Below, piece after piece: positions 51,612 to 60,197 of a stretch of DNA of 64,000 bases; positions within the stretch are counted from its first letter, which is position 1; every line of letters starts with the position of its first letter. Location of the stretch: NCBI GenBank assembly GCA_039683515.1, contig JBDKRG010000058.1, positions 97,576 through 161,575 on the forward strand, given 5' to 3'. Origin of the DNA: JAJFUE01 sp039683515. Lineage in GTDB: Bacteria > Sumerlaeota > Sumerlaeia > MVZB01. Made by a program: the position numbers and the translations under genes. The notes beneath the pieces were generated by a model. The model worked only from the letters and a program-made list of their open reading frames with translations, did not search any database and was not told the origin of the DNA.

Positions 51612-54600
51612 ATGCCCCGGATCGACTCCATCCACAAAGTCCTGATCATTGGGTCGGGCCCGATCATTATCGGCCAGGCCTGCGAGTTCGACTATTCCGG
51701 CACCCAGGCCTGCAAGGCTCTGCGCGAGCTCGGCTACAAGATCGTGCTCGTCAATTCCAACCCGGCCACGATCATGACCGATCCGGGGATGGCCGACGTC
51801 ACCTACATCGAGCCGCTGACGATCGAGTCCCTGACCGCGATCATCGCCAAGGAGCGCCCCGACGCCCTCCTGCCGAACCTCGGCGGCCAGACCGGCCTGA
51901 ACCTCAGTTCCCAGCTCGCCAAGGCCGGCGTCCTCGACCAGTACGGCGTCAAGGTCATCGGCGTTCAGGTCGACGCCATCGAGCGCGGCGAGGACCGGCA
52001 GGAATTCAAGAAGACCATGACGAGCCTCGGCATCGAGATGCCCCAGAGCAAGATCGCCCTCACCGTCGCCGAGGCCGAGGCCATCGCCGCCGAGCTCGGC
52101 TACCCCGTCGTCGTGCGGCCGGCCTACACCATGGGCGGCACCGGCGGCGGCCTTGTTTACAATATCGAGGAGCTGCGGACGGTCGTGGCGCGCGGCCTGG
52201 CCGTCAGCATCGTCGGCCAGTGCCTCATCGAGGAATCGGTCCTGGGCTGGGAGGAGCTCGAGCTCGAAGTCGTCCGCGACGCCGACAACAAAATGGTCAC
52301 GGTCTGCTTCATTGAGAACATCGACGCCATGGGCGTCCACACCGGCGACTCGTTCTGCGCCGCCCCGATGCTCACCATCAAGCCCGAGCTTCAGGCCCGC
52401 CTCCAGAAATACTCCTACGACATCGTCGAGGCGATCCAGGTCATCGGCGGCACCAACATCCAGTTCGCCCACGACCCCAGGACCGGCCGCGTGGTGGTGA
52501 TCGAGATCAACCCGCGCACGTCGCGCTCGTCGGCGCTGGCGTCGAAGGCCACCGGCTTCCCGATCGCCCTCATCAGCTCGAAGCTGGCCGCCGGCATGCG
52601 CCTGAAGGAAATCCCCTACTGGCGCAAGGAGACGCTCGACCATTACGAGCCGTGGGGCGACTACGTCGTCATCAAGTTCGCCCGCTGGGCGTTCGAGAAG
52701 TTCCGCGACGCCAAGGACAAGCTCGGCACGCAGATGCGCGCCGTCGGCGAAGTCATGAGCATCGGCAAGACCTACCAGGAAGCCCTCCAGAAGTCGATCC
52801 GCTCGCTGGAGACGGGCCGGCACGGCCTGGGCTTCGCCAAGAACTTCAACGCGCTCACCCTGCCCGAGCTGATGGACCGGCTCGTCGAGGCGACCAGCGA
52901 GCGCCAGTTCCTCATGTACGAGGCCCTGCGCAAGGGGGCGACGGTCGACGACCTCTACAGGAAGACGCACATCAAGCCGTACTTCATCGAGCAGATGAAG
53001 GAGCTGGTCGAGATCGAGGAGCGGATCCTCGAGCACAAGGGCCAGCTCCCCCCCGAGCCGCTGCTCAGGCTCGCCAAGCAGAAGGGCTTCGCCGACAAAT
53101 ACCTGGCCCGCCTCCTCGGCCTCAAGGAAAAAGACATCCGCGACGGGCGCCGGAAAATGGGGATCGTCCAGGGCTGGCACCCCGTCCCGGTCAGCGGCGT
53201 CAAGGACGCGGCCTACTACTATTCGAGCTACAACGCGCCGGACAAGGTCGAGGTCAGCCCCAACCGCAAGGTGATGGTCCTCGGCGGCGGCCCCAACCGC
53301 ATCGGCCAGGGGATCGAGTTCGACTACTGCTGCGTCCACGCCGCCTTCGCCCTGCGCGAGGCCGGCTACGAATCGATCATGGTCAACTGCAACCCCGAGA
53401 CGGTCTCGACCGATTACGACACATCCAACAAGCTCTACTTCGAGCCGCTGACGGTCGAGGACGTCCTGGCCATCTATGAAAAGGAGAAGCCCGACGGCGT
53501 CGTCGTCCAGTTCGGCGGCCAGACGCCCCTCAACATCGCGCGCGAGCTCGAAGCCGCCGGCGTCAAGATCCTCGGCACGTCGCCCGACACGATCGACCTG
53601 GCCGAGGACCGCGACCGCTTCCGCAGGATGATGGACCAGCTCGGCATCCCGATGCCGGCCAGCGGGATGGCCGCGACGCTCGGGGAGGCCCTCGAGGTCG
53701 CCGGCCGGATCGGCTACCCGGTCATGGTCCGGCCGTCGTACGTCCTCGGCGGGCGCGGCATGCAGGTCGTCTATGACGAGGCGATGCTGCGCGACTACGT
53801 CGCCGCCGCGGTGGACGTCACCCCCGACCGCCCGATCCTCATCGACCGCTTCCTCTCCAACGCGATCGAGGCCGAGGCCGACGCGCTCAGCGACGGCGTC
53901 GACGCGTTCGTGCCGGCGGTCATGGAGCACATCGAGCTGGCCGGCATCCACTCCGGCGACTCGGCGTGCGTCATCCCGCCGATCTCGATCCCGCAGCGCC
54001 ACCTGGAAACCATCTGCGAGTACACGCGGGCGATCGCGCTCGAGCTGGGCGTCGTCGGCCTCATGAACATGCAGTATGCGATCGCCGACGACACGGTCTA
54101 CGTGCTCGAGGCCAACCCGCGCGCCTCGCGCACCGTGCCGCTGGTCTCGAAGGTCTGCAACATCAAGATGGCCCGCATCGCGACCGAGCTGATGCTCGGC
54201 AAGAAGCTCGGCGAGCTGAACCTCGGCGCCCCGAGCTTCGGCCACTTCGGCGTGAAGGAATCGGTCTTCCCGTTCAACATGTTCCCGGAAGTCGACCCGC
54301 TGCTCGGGCCCGAGATGCGCTCGACGGGCGAGGTGCTCGGCCTGGCCGACGGCTTCGGCCTGGCCTTCTACAAGGCCCAGCAGGCGGCCGGCGGCGAGCT
54401 GCCGATCGAGGGGACCGTGCTCATCACGGTCGCCGAGACCGAGCGGCCGGCCGTGCTTGAAATCGCGCGCCGCTTCGAGTCGCTCGGATTCAAGATCCTG
54501 GCCACGCTCGGCACGCACGCCTTCCTGCGCGAGCACAACATCGCGTGCGAGCGCATCGACAAGCTCCACGAGGGGCGGCCCAACATCCTCGACGCCATCA

Positions 54601-54839
54601 CGAACAAGGAGATCCAGCTCATCGTGAACACGCCGAGCGGCAAGCTCAGCCAGCACGACGACTCCTACATCCGCAAGGCGGCGATCCGGCACAAGATCCC
54701 GTACATCACCACGCTGGCGGCGGCCGTCGCCGCGGCCAAGGGGATCGAGGCCTGGCGCGGCAACCGCGGCACGCTCCGCTCGCTGCAGGAATACCACCAG
54801 GGAATCCGCATGGCGAGGGTGGCCGAAGAGACGAAGTAA
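51612..54839 (+). CDS. carB: Carbamoyl-phosphate synthase large subunit
   Basis: 1075 residues from MPRIDSIHKVLIIGSGP at 51612 (GGAGG nine bases upstream). Makes carbamoyl phosphate for arginine and pyrimidine synthesis. Two ATP-grasp halves (GQACEFDYSGTQACKAL; second half GQGIEFDYCCVHAAFALREA) and the C-terminal MGS-like allosteric domain with IQLIVNTPSGK. carA is not in the window. Confidence 0.97.
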   Translation: MPRIDSIHKVLIIGSGPIIIGQACEFDYSGTQACKALRELGYKIVLVNSNPATIMTDPGMADVTYIEPLTIESLTAIIAKERPDALLPNLGGQTGLNLSSQLAKAGVLDQYGVKVIGVQVDAIERGEDRQEFKKTMTSLGIEMPQSKIALTVAEAEAIAAELGYPVVVRPAYTMGGTGGGLVYNIEELRTVVARGLAVSIVGQCLIEESVLGWEELELEVVRDADNKMVTVCFIENIDAMGVHTGDSFCAAPMLTIKPELQARLQKYSYDIVEAIQVIGGTNIQFAHDPRTGRVVVIEINPRTSRSSALASKATGFPIALISSKLAAGMRLKEIPYWRKETLDHYEPWGDYVVIKFARWAFEKFRDAKDKLGTQMRAVGEVMSIGKTYQEALQKSIRSLETGRHGLGFAKNFNALTLPELMDRLVEATSERQFLMYEALRKGATVDDLYRKTHIKPYFIEQMKELVEIEERILEHKGQLPPEPLLRLAKQKGFADKYLARLLGLKEKDIRDGRRKMGIVQGWHPVPVSGVKDAAYYYSSYNAPDKVEVSPNRKVMVLGGGPNRIGQGIEFDYCCVHAAFALREAGYESIMVNCNPETVSTDYDTSNKLYFEPLTVEDVLAIYEKEKPDGVVVQFGGQTPLNIARELEAAGVKILGTSPDTIDLAEDRDRFRRMMDQLGIPMPASGMAATLGEALEVAGRIGYPVMVRPSYVLGGRGMQVVYDEAMLRDYVAAAVDVTPDRPILIDRFLSNAIEAEADALSDGVDAFVPAVMEHIELAGIHSGDSACVIPPISIPQRHLETICEYTRAIALELGVVGLMNMQYAIADDTVYVLEANPRASRTVPLVSKVCNIKMARIATELMLGKKLGELNLGAPSFGHFGVKESVFPFNMFPEVDPLLGPEMRSTGEVLGLADGFGLAFYKAQQAAGGELPIEGTVLITVAETERPAVLEIARRFESLGFKILATLGTHAFLREHNIACERIDKLHEGRPNILDAITNKEIQLIVNTPSGKLSQHDDSYIRKAAIRHKIPYITTLAAAVAAAKGIEAWRGNRGTLRSLQEYHQGIRMARVAEETK

Positions 54840-54845
54840 AACAAA

Positions 54846-54883
54846 AATCCGGGGCCGCCATCCCGCGATGGCGGCTCCGGATT
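54846..54883 (+). terminator. Hairpin terminator after carB
   Basis: Stem TCCGG..GCCGCCATC / GATGGCGGC..CCGGA with a short CCGC loop; the following T tract is short (TTAC). Confidence 0.6.
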
Positions 54884-54912
54884 ACAATCAAGCGCCTCCC
54901 CAAAATCTCCCC

Positions 54913-54979
54913 GACCCATACGGCCCAGTGGACCCATCAGGCCCACAATGTTGGGTCCCTCGGGTCCCTTGAGTCCCTT
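54913..54979. repeat. Nonamer repeats: four GACCCATNN-type and three GGGTCCCTN-type units
   Basis: GACCCATAC, GGCCCAGTG, GACCCATCA, GGCCCACAA, then GGGTCCCTC, GGGTCCCTT, GAGTCCCTT. The last unit ends at the base before the metY stop codon (54980). Confidence 0.92.
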
Positions 54980-56263
54980 CTACTTTTGCGACGCTTCCAG
55001 CGCCTGCTCGACGTCGGCGATGATGTCGTCGATGTGCTCCAGGCCGACCGAGAAGCGGATGAGCTCGGGCTTGACGCCGGCCTCCTCGAGCTGTTTCTCG
55101 CTCAGCTGGCTGTGGGTCGTCGTCGCCGGGTGGATCGCGAGGCTCTTGGCGTCGCCGACGTTGGCCAGGTGCGAGACGAGCTTGAGCGAGTTGATGAACT
55201 TGCCCCCCGCCTCGCGGCCGCCGCGGATCCCGAACACGATCATGCCGCCGCAGCCCTTGGGCAGGTATTTCCGGGCCAGTGCGTACGACGGATCGCCCGC
55301 CAGGCCCGGGTAGCGCACCCACTCGACGTAATGGTGCGTCGACAGGTAATCGGCGAACGCGGCGGCGTTGGAGCAGTGGCGCTCCATGCGCAGCGCGAGC
55401 GTCTCGATCCCCTGCAGGAAGATCCACGAGTTGTCCGGCGCGATGCAGGCGCCGAGGTTGCGCAGCGGCACGAGCCGCATCCGGACGATGAACGCCTGGT
55501 TGTTCATCGCCCCCAGGTCGCGGGCCCAGCGCATGCCGTGGTAGCTGTCGTCGGGCTCGGTGTAGAGCGGGAACTTGCCGTTGGTCCAGTCGAACCGGCC
55601 CGAGTCGACGACGGCGCCGCCGATGGACGTGCCGTGGCCGCCGAGCCACTTGGTCAGCGAGTGGACGACGATGTCGGCCCCGTGCTCGATCGGCCGCAGC
55701 AGGAACGGCGTCGTGAACGTGGAGTCGACGGCCAGCGGCAGGCCGTGGCTGTGCGCGATCGCCGCGATCCGGCCGATGTCGGCCACGTCCAGGCCCGGGT
55801 TGCCGATCGTCTCGCAGTAGAGCAGCTTCGTCCGGTCGGTGATGGCGCGCTCGAAATTGGCCGGGTCGCGCCCGTCGACGAGCCGCACCTTGATGCCGAA
55901 CTGCGGCAGGATGTTGTCGAACATCGTGTACGTGCCGCCGTAGAGGCCCGCCGACGAGACGACCTCGTCGCCCGAGGCGCACACGTTGATGATCGTGTAG
56001 AAGATCGCGCTGGTGCCCGACGAAAGGGCGAGGGCGCCGGCGCCGCCTTCGAGCGCGGCCATGCGCGCCTCGAGGACGTCGGTCGTCGGGTTCGACAGGC
56101 GCGTGTACATGTGGCCGGCCTCCTTGAGGCCGAACAGGTTGGCCGCGTGCTCGGTGTCGCGGAAGACGTAGGAGCTCGTGCGGTGGAGCGGGACGGCGCG
56201 GGCCAGGGTCACCGGGTCGGGGGTCTGGCCGGCGTGCAGGCAAAGGGTCTCGATTTTAGCCAT
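54980..56263 (-). CDS. metY: O-acetylhomoserine sulfhydrylase
   Basis: 427 residues from MAKIETLCLHAGQTPDPVT at 56263; no strong ribosome site. PLP-dependent Cys/Met metabolism family: SSYVFRDTEHAANLFGLKEA, GGAGALALSSGTSAIFYTI and the PLP lysine in HSLTKWLGGHGTSIGG. It uses sulfide and O-acetylhomoserine to make homocysteine. No SAM riboswitch is visible in the 331-base gap upstream. Confidence 0.93.
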   Translation of the reverse strand: MAKIETLCLHAGQTPDPVTLARAVPLHRTSSYVFRDTEHAANLFGLKEAGHMYTRLSNPTTDVLEARMAALEGGAGALALSSGTSAIFYTIINVCASGDEVVSSAGLYGGTYTMFDNILPQFGIKVRLVDGRDPANFERAITDRTKLLYCETIGNPGLDVADIGRIAAIAHSHGLPLAVDSTFTTPFLLRPIEHGADIVVHSLTKWLGGHGTSIGGAVVDSGRFDWTNGKFPLYTEPDDSYHGMRWARDLGAMNNQAFIVRMRLVPLRNLGACIAPDNSWIFLQGIETLALRMERHCSNAAAFADYLSTHHYVEWVRYPGLAGDPSYALARKYLPKGCGGMIVFGIRGGREAGGKFINSLKLVSHLANVGDAKSLAIHPATTTHSQLSEKQLEEAGVKPELIRFSVGLEHIDDIIADVEQALEASQK

Positions 56264-56344
56264 GGTGGGGCAAGGTCTTTCGCAAAACAGAATGCAGCGC
56301 CCGGGGCGCACGCCTCCATAGTTGTTGAGCACCGGCCAAAAATC

Positions 56345-56375
56345 AATATAAATGGATGATATTGATAATAGTCAA
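56345..56375 (-). promoter_or_regulatory. Promoter candidate for metY in an AT-rich stretch
   Basis: Minus strand TTGACT and TATATT with a 19-base spacer, about 80 bases before the metY ATG. The rest of the gap 56264-56594 shows no gene. Confidence 0.45.
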
Positions 56376-56594
56376 AAGACAATAAGATGCCGCAATCCTG
56401 AATATTAACATTTCACGGAGGCGCCGCGCGCCGGCCGCCCGGCGTCTATTATTTGACCCGTTTCGTAGGGCGTTGATATCATGACTTTATGGTTCAAGCT
56501 ATTCGAGATGGGAGCCCGTGCTTGCCTGCGGCAACGCATCACACAATGTTGGATTTGCATAGATTTTCGGTAACCGCCAAGGAGGGAACCGCTT

Positions 56595-57104
56595 ATGTCG
56601 CTCAACTCATTGCGGGATTTGTTCGTGACCGAACTGCGCGACGTCTATGACGCCGAAAACAGGATCGTGACCCTGCTGCCGCGCTGCGTCGAGGCCGCTT
56701 CGTCCTCGGACCTGCAGGAGGCGTTCGAGGACCACCTCGACGAGACCCGCGACCAGATCCGGCGGCTCGACAAGATCTTCAATGCGCTCGGGGAAAGCCC
56801 GCTCGGCGAGAAATGCGACGCCATGGAGGGGCTCGTCCGCGAGTGCGAGGCGATGATCAACGAGCCGGCCGAGTCGTGGGCGCGCGACGCGCTGCTGATC
56901 TCGATGGCCCAGCGCATCGATCACTACGAGATCGCCGTCTACGGGACGGTCTGCAACTATGCCCAGCACCTGAACGAAACCGAGGCGCTGGAGGCGCTCC
57001 ACCAGACCCTCACGGAGGAAAAGGAGACCGACAAGAAGCTGACCAAGATCGCCGAGGGGTGTCTGAAGCAGGCCGGCGTGAAGAAGGAATCGAGGCGCCA
57101 GTGA
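56595..57104 (+). CDS. YciF-type ferritin-like (DUF892) protein
   Basis: 169 residues after AAGGAGG. The family pattern is present: LRDLFVTELRDVYDAENRIV, EDHLDETRDQIRRLDKI, AQRIDHYEIAVYGTVCNYAQ, TLTEEKETDKKLTKIAEG. The four-helix bundle probably binds two metals. Related proteins are stress-induced. It is followed by a perfect hairpin, then the small ORF and baeRF gene on the same strand, and may be in one stress unit with them. Confidence 0.9.
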   Translation: MSLNSLRDLFVTELRDVYDAENRIVTLLPRCVEAASSSDLQEAFEDHLDETRDQIRRLDKIFNALGESPLGEKCDAMEGLVRECEAMINEPAESWARDALLISMAQRIDHYEIAVYGTVCNYAQHLNETEALEALHQTLTEEKETDKKLTKIAEGCLKQAGVKKESRRQ

Positions 57105-57124
57105 CAGGCGGCCGTTTGCGCCAT

Positions 57125-57155
57125 CCCCTGCCGGCCGCCCGCGAGCCGGCAGGGG
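57125..57155 (+). other. Perfect 11-bp hairpin between the YciF and small-ORF genes
   Basis: CCCCTGCCGGC / GCCGGCAGGGG with a nine-base loop and no T tract. It may end transcription weakly or shape the leader of the next gene. Confidence 0.6.
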
Positions 57156-57169
57156 AGTCCGTCCGTCCC

Positions 57170-57180
57170 GGAGGTGATCC
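57170..57180 (+). promoter_or_regulatory. Extreme Shine-Dalgarno sequence
   Basis: GGAGGTGATCC is an 11-base perfect complement of the usual 16S 3' end (GGATCACCTCC), seven bases before the ATG of the small ORF at 57188. Confidence 0.85.
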
Positions 57181-57187
57181 AAGCACC

Positions 57188-57412
57188 ATGACGCGAGTCA
57201 GGATCTATCAGGCCCCGTCCCGGTTGAGATGGGCGGCGCTGGAGGCGTTCCGGCGGATTGCCCGCGAACTCGGCGAGGACGCCGGCGAGGTGGTGTCCTG
57301 CGGAATCTCCTATCAATCCCTTGACAACGGCGCGCGCGACAAGGATCGCGCAAAGGACCCCGGCGATGATTTCCACGAAAAAATTGGAAGAGTTGGCCGT
57401 CCTCAGGCATGA
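57188..57412 (+). CDS. Small ORF, 74 residues, overlapping the baeRF gene
   Basis: An ATG seven bases after an extreme Shine-Dalgarno site. The product begins MTRVRIYQAPSRLRWAALEA and ends GDDFHEKIGRVGRPQA; it is basic and helical at the start with no membrane segment or known family. Its last 47 bases overlap the start of the next gene in another frame, so ribosomes finishing it pass through the baeRF start. It could be a leader that controls baeRF translation or a true small protein. Confidence 0.55.
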   Translation: MTRVRIYQAPSRLRWAALEAFRRIARELGEDAGEVVSCGISYQSLDNGARDKDRAKDPGDDFHEKIGRVGRPQA

Positions 57413-58484
57413 CGCGCTGATCGTCTCGGCCTACATCCGGCTCGACCCGAAGCTGGCCTACGACCGGCGCAACGCCCTCACGCAGCTCAAGGGGCTGGTG
57501 CGCCGCTTCGAGCAGTCGGCGCGCGACAAGCCGCGCCTCGAGGCGCTCGGGCGCGAGCGGCCGCGCATCGAGCGATACCTGCAGTCGCTCGGCCCGACCG
57601 GCCGCAGCGTCGTGGTGTTCGCGTGCGAGCCCGGCAACATCTGGGAGACCTTCCACCTGGACGTCCTCGTCCCGGGCCGGATCGACGTCGAGAACAAGCC
57701 CTCGGTGGCGTTCCTGCTGCGGGTCGTGGAGCAGTACCCGCGCCTCGCCGTGCTCGTCGCGCAGAAGGATCACGGCGTGATCTACACGACCGAGCTGCGC
57801 ACGGGCGAGGAGCGCGCCCGGGTCGAAACCGAGGTCCAGGGCCGGCACGAGCAGGGCGGGTGGTCGCAGTCGCGGTTCCGGCGCCACATCGAATACCAGG
57901 TCCAGACGCACCTCAAGGAGGTGATCGAGTCGCTCGAGCGCGTCCAGCGGCAGAGCCCGTTCGCGCGGCTGGCGATCGGCGGCACCGACGACACCATCAA
58001 CGATCTGCTGCGGATTCTGCCCGACGAGATGAGCCGCAAGGTCATCGGCACGTTCGCGGTCGATTTCAAGCACATGAGCGAGGACGGGATCCTCGAGCGC
58101 GCCCACGCGATCAACGAGGAATTCGAGCGGCGCAAGGAACAGGAACTCGTCGAGCGGCTCGACGAGGAGAAACACCCCGGCGGCCGCGGCGTCGTCGGGC
58201 TGGACCAGACCCTGCGCCGGCTGTCCGAGCACCGGATCGACCGGCTCATCGTGACCGATCAGCCCGACCTGGCCGGGACGGTCTGCACCAAGTGCGGCCA
58301 TTTGGACACGCGGCCGTTCGACCACTGCCCGGTCTGCCGCGCGCCCGGCCGGCAGGTCGACAACATCGTCGACCTGGCCATGGAGCAGGCCCTGATCGAC
58401 GGGGCGAAAATCGAGGCGCTCGAGGGCGAGCCGAACGAATGGCTGAGGCGGCACGGCGGCGTGGGGGCGATCCTGAGGTACTAA
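57366..58484 (+). CDS. Bacterial eRF1-like protein (baeRF family, possibly family 10)
   Basis: 372 residues from MISTKKLEELAVLRHDALI at 57366; AAGGA lies ten bases upstream. Residues about 20-130 form the N-terminal ribosomal-factor-like domain. The central domain has HGVIYTTELRTGEE and GGWSQSRFRRHIEYQVQTHL, the conserved replacement of the GGQ loop in these families, then VIGTFAVDFKHM. A C-terminal zinc ribbon is CTKCGHLDTRPFDHCPVC. baeRF proteins are predicted ribosome-associated hydrolases or rescue factors in bacteria. Placed after a YciF-like stress gene, it may work in stress translation. Confidence 0.8.
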   Translation: MISTKKLEELAVLRHDALIVSAYIRLDPKLAYDRRNALTQLKGLVRRFEQSARDKPRLEALGRERPRIERYLQSLGPTGRSVVVFACEPGNIWETFHLDVLVPGRIDVENKPSVAFLLRVVEQYPRLAVLVAQKDHGVIYTTELRTGEERARVETEVQGRHEQGGWSQSRFRRHIEYQVQTHLKEVIESLERVQRQSPFARLAIGGTDDTINDLLRILPDEMSRKVIGTFAVDFKHMSEDGILERAHAINEEFERRKEQELVERLDEEKHPGGRGVVGLDQTLRRLSEHRIDRLIVTDQPDLAGTVCTKCGHLDTRPFDHCPVCRAPGRQVDNIVDLAMEQALIDGAKIEALEGEPNEWLRRHGGVGAILRY

Positions 58485-58512
58485 GAGACGGCCTGGCACC
58501 GGGCGGCGTGGA

Positions 58513-58544
58513 GCGCAGCGGGGATTCCCGTTGCGCTTTTTTTT
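58513..58544 (+). terminator. Rho-independent terminator of the baeRF gene
   Basis: GCGCAGCGGG / CCCGTTGCGC stem (one G-T pair) with a four-base loop, then T8. Confidence 0.92.
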
Positions 58545-58600
58545 ATCGGCGCGGACAAGGCCGTGATGCCGGGAGCTTTAGAGCGCTTGACGATCATTTT

Positions 58601-58641
58601 CCGTTCGTGCTCGTGCGTCGTGCGTCGTAATCGTAATCGAA
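58601..58641. repeat. TCGTGCGTCG / TAATCG repeat, exact copy of 48228-48266
   Basis: 39 identical bases shared with the dnaN/rpsR gap. The surrounding 58545-58728 holds nothing else recognisable. Confidence 0.9.
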
Positions 58642-58728
58642 CCAATCACCGACTCTTGAAACTGATAACCATTGGGATCGTGCTGATTGCCGGAAAACTT
58701 TTGTCAACCGATTTGGCTTGTCAGGGGG

Positions 58729-58804
58729 TGGTGCCCTCGGCGCGAATCGAACGCGCGACCTTCGGATTAGGAATCCGCTGCTCTATCCCCTGAGCTACGA
58801 GGGC
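58729..58804 (-). tRNA. tRNA-Arg (anticodon CCT), CCA encoded
   Basis: On the minus strand: acceptor GCCCTCG / CGAGGGC, D arm GCTC...GAGC, anticodon stem GCGGA / TCCGA with loop TTCCTAA (anticodon CCT, one imperfect pair), T arm GCGCG TTCGATT CGCGC, discriminator A and an encoded CCA. Confidence 0.95.
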
Positions 58805-58872
58805 CCGATCTCAATCTACTGAAACGCGGCGGGGGAATCCAGCGCGAAAGGATGCCCGGCCTTGGGCCGCGC

Positions 58873-60021
58873 CTACGATCCTTGCGGCGGGTTGACGATC
58901 TGGACCGTGCGCGTCGGGAACGCGAACCCGATCGATTCGGCCTCGAAGCGCTTGATCAGCTCCAGGTTGATCCTCTGATGGATGTCGCGATAGAGGTTGT
59001 AGTCCGATTGTGTCACGAAGTAGACGACCTCGAACTGGAGCGCGCTGTCGCCGAAGTCGATGAAGTGCGCGCGGTCGAAGCGCGTGTCGGGGATGGCCTC
59101 GATGATGTCGCGGACCATCCGGCCGACCCGCTCGAGCTTGTCGGCCGGGGTCGCGTAGGCCAGCCCGAAGCGGAAGAGGACGCGGCGCTCCCACATGCGC
59201 TTGAAGTTGCTGATGCGGCTCTTGAGCAGGTCGCCGTTGCCGAAGATGAGCTGCTCGCCGGAGATCGAGCGCAGGCGGGTGGTCTTGAGCCCGATGTCCT
59301 CGACCGTGCCCATCTTGTCGTCGACGACGATGAAGTCGCCCAGGACGAACGGCTTGTCCAGGACGATCGACAGCGAGGCGAACAGGTCGCCGAGGATGTT
59401 CTGCAGCGCCAGCCCGATCGCCAGCGACGCCACGCCGACGGTGGCCAGCAGGGGGCCGATCTCGACGCCGAGGTTCACGAGCAGCAGCAGGCCGATCACG
59501 ACGACGACGACGAGCTTGGCGATGAAGCCCAGGGCGGCCATCGTCATCACGCCGGCGGCGTCTTCCTGCAGGTTCTTGCGCCGGTATTCGGCCACGAAGT
59601 GCTCGATCAGTTCGTTGAACCAGAAGACCGACTGGATGAGCAGCATGATGATCGCGAACGTCTGGAACGGCCGGGGCCTCCAGTCGCGCATCGGCTGGAT
59701 CAGGAACAGCGAGCCGGCGAAGAGCGCCAGCGCGACGTAGAAGATCGGGTGTGTGCGGCGGATGAGTCGCTGGATCAGGAACTCGGTCGCGCGGTGGTGC
59801 TGGGCGGCAAGCGAGCGCAGGCGCTTTTCGGCGACGACGCGCAGGATGAAGGCCAGCCCCAGGACGACCGTGAACGCGATCGCCGCGGGGACCCAGTTCT
59901 CCAGATGGTTGTGTCCGCAGACATACTTGACGTATCGGACGGCGCTCCAGCCGGCGTCCGAGATCGTCTCGGTGATCTCGGCGTTCTTGACGACGGCTTC
60001 GGCGGCGGTGACGGTGGCCAT
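58873..60021 (-). CDS. MscS-family small-conductance mechanosensitive channel
   Basis: 382 residues from the ATG at 60021 (GGAG ten bases upstream). Four or five membrane helices: WVPAAIAFTVVLGLAFILR, PIFYVALALFAGSLFLI, FQTFAIIMLLIQSVFWF, LVVVVVIGLLLLVNLGV and the pore helix region GPLLATVGVASLAIGLALQN. The cytoplasmic vestibule follows (GDFIVVDDKMGTVEDIGLKT, IFGNGDLLKSRISNF). It releases solutes on osmotic downshock. Longer than E. coli MscS because of extra N-terminal helices. Single gene. Confidence 0.93.
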   Translation of the reverse strand: MATVTAAEAVVKNAEITETISDAGWSAVRYVKYVCGHNHLENWVPAAIAFTVVLGLAFILRVVAEKRLRSLAAQHHRATEFLIQRLIRRTHPIFYVALALFAGSLFLIQPMRDWRPRPFQTFAIIMLLIQSVFWFNELIEHFVAEYRRKNLQEDAAGVMTMAALGFIAKLVVVVVIGLLLLVNLGVEIGPLLATVGVASLAIGLALQNILGDLFASLSIVLDKPFVLGDFIVVDDKMGTVEDIGLKTTRLRSISGEQLIFGNGDLLKSRISNFKRMWERRVLFRFGLAYATPADKLERVGRMVRDIIEAIPDTRFDRAHFIDFGDSALQFEVVYFVTQSDYNLYRDIHQRINLELIKRFEAESIGFAFPTRTVQIVNPPQGS

Positions 60022-60197
60022 GGTTGGTTTCTCCAGTTGGGCGCGATGGCCCGGCGCACATCCTACAACACTGAAATCGCGCCGACAAGAAGACCCGAGC
60101 GCGGCGGCCAAAGATTGGGCCGCCGGCCGACGATGCAGATATTCTCTCTTTATTTCCGGGGCGGAACCGGTCAATATAAACCGCGAGGTGGCATGGG

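Noticed and set aside
56264..56594. SAM or S-box riboswitch upstream of metY
   Set aside because: I could not find the conserved cores of known SAM riboswitches; the gap is AT-rich with only a promoter candidate.
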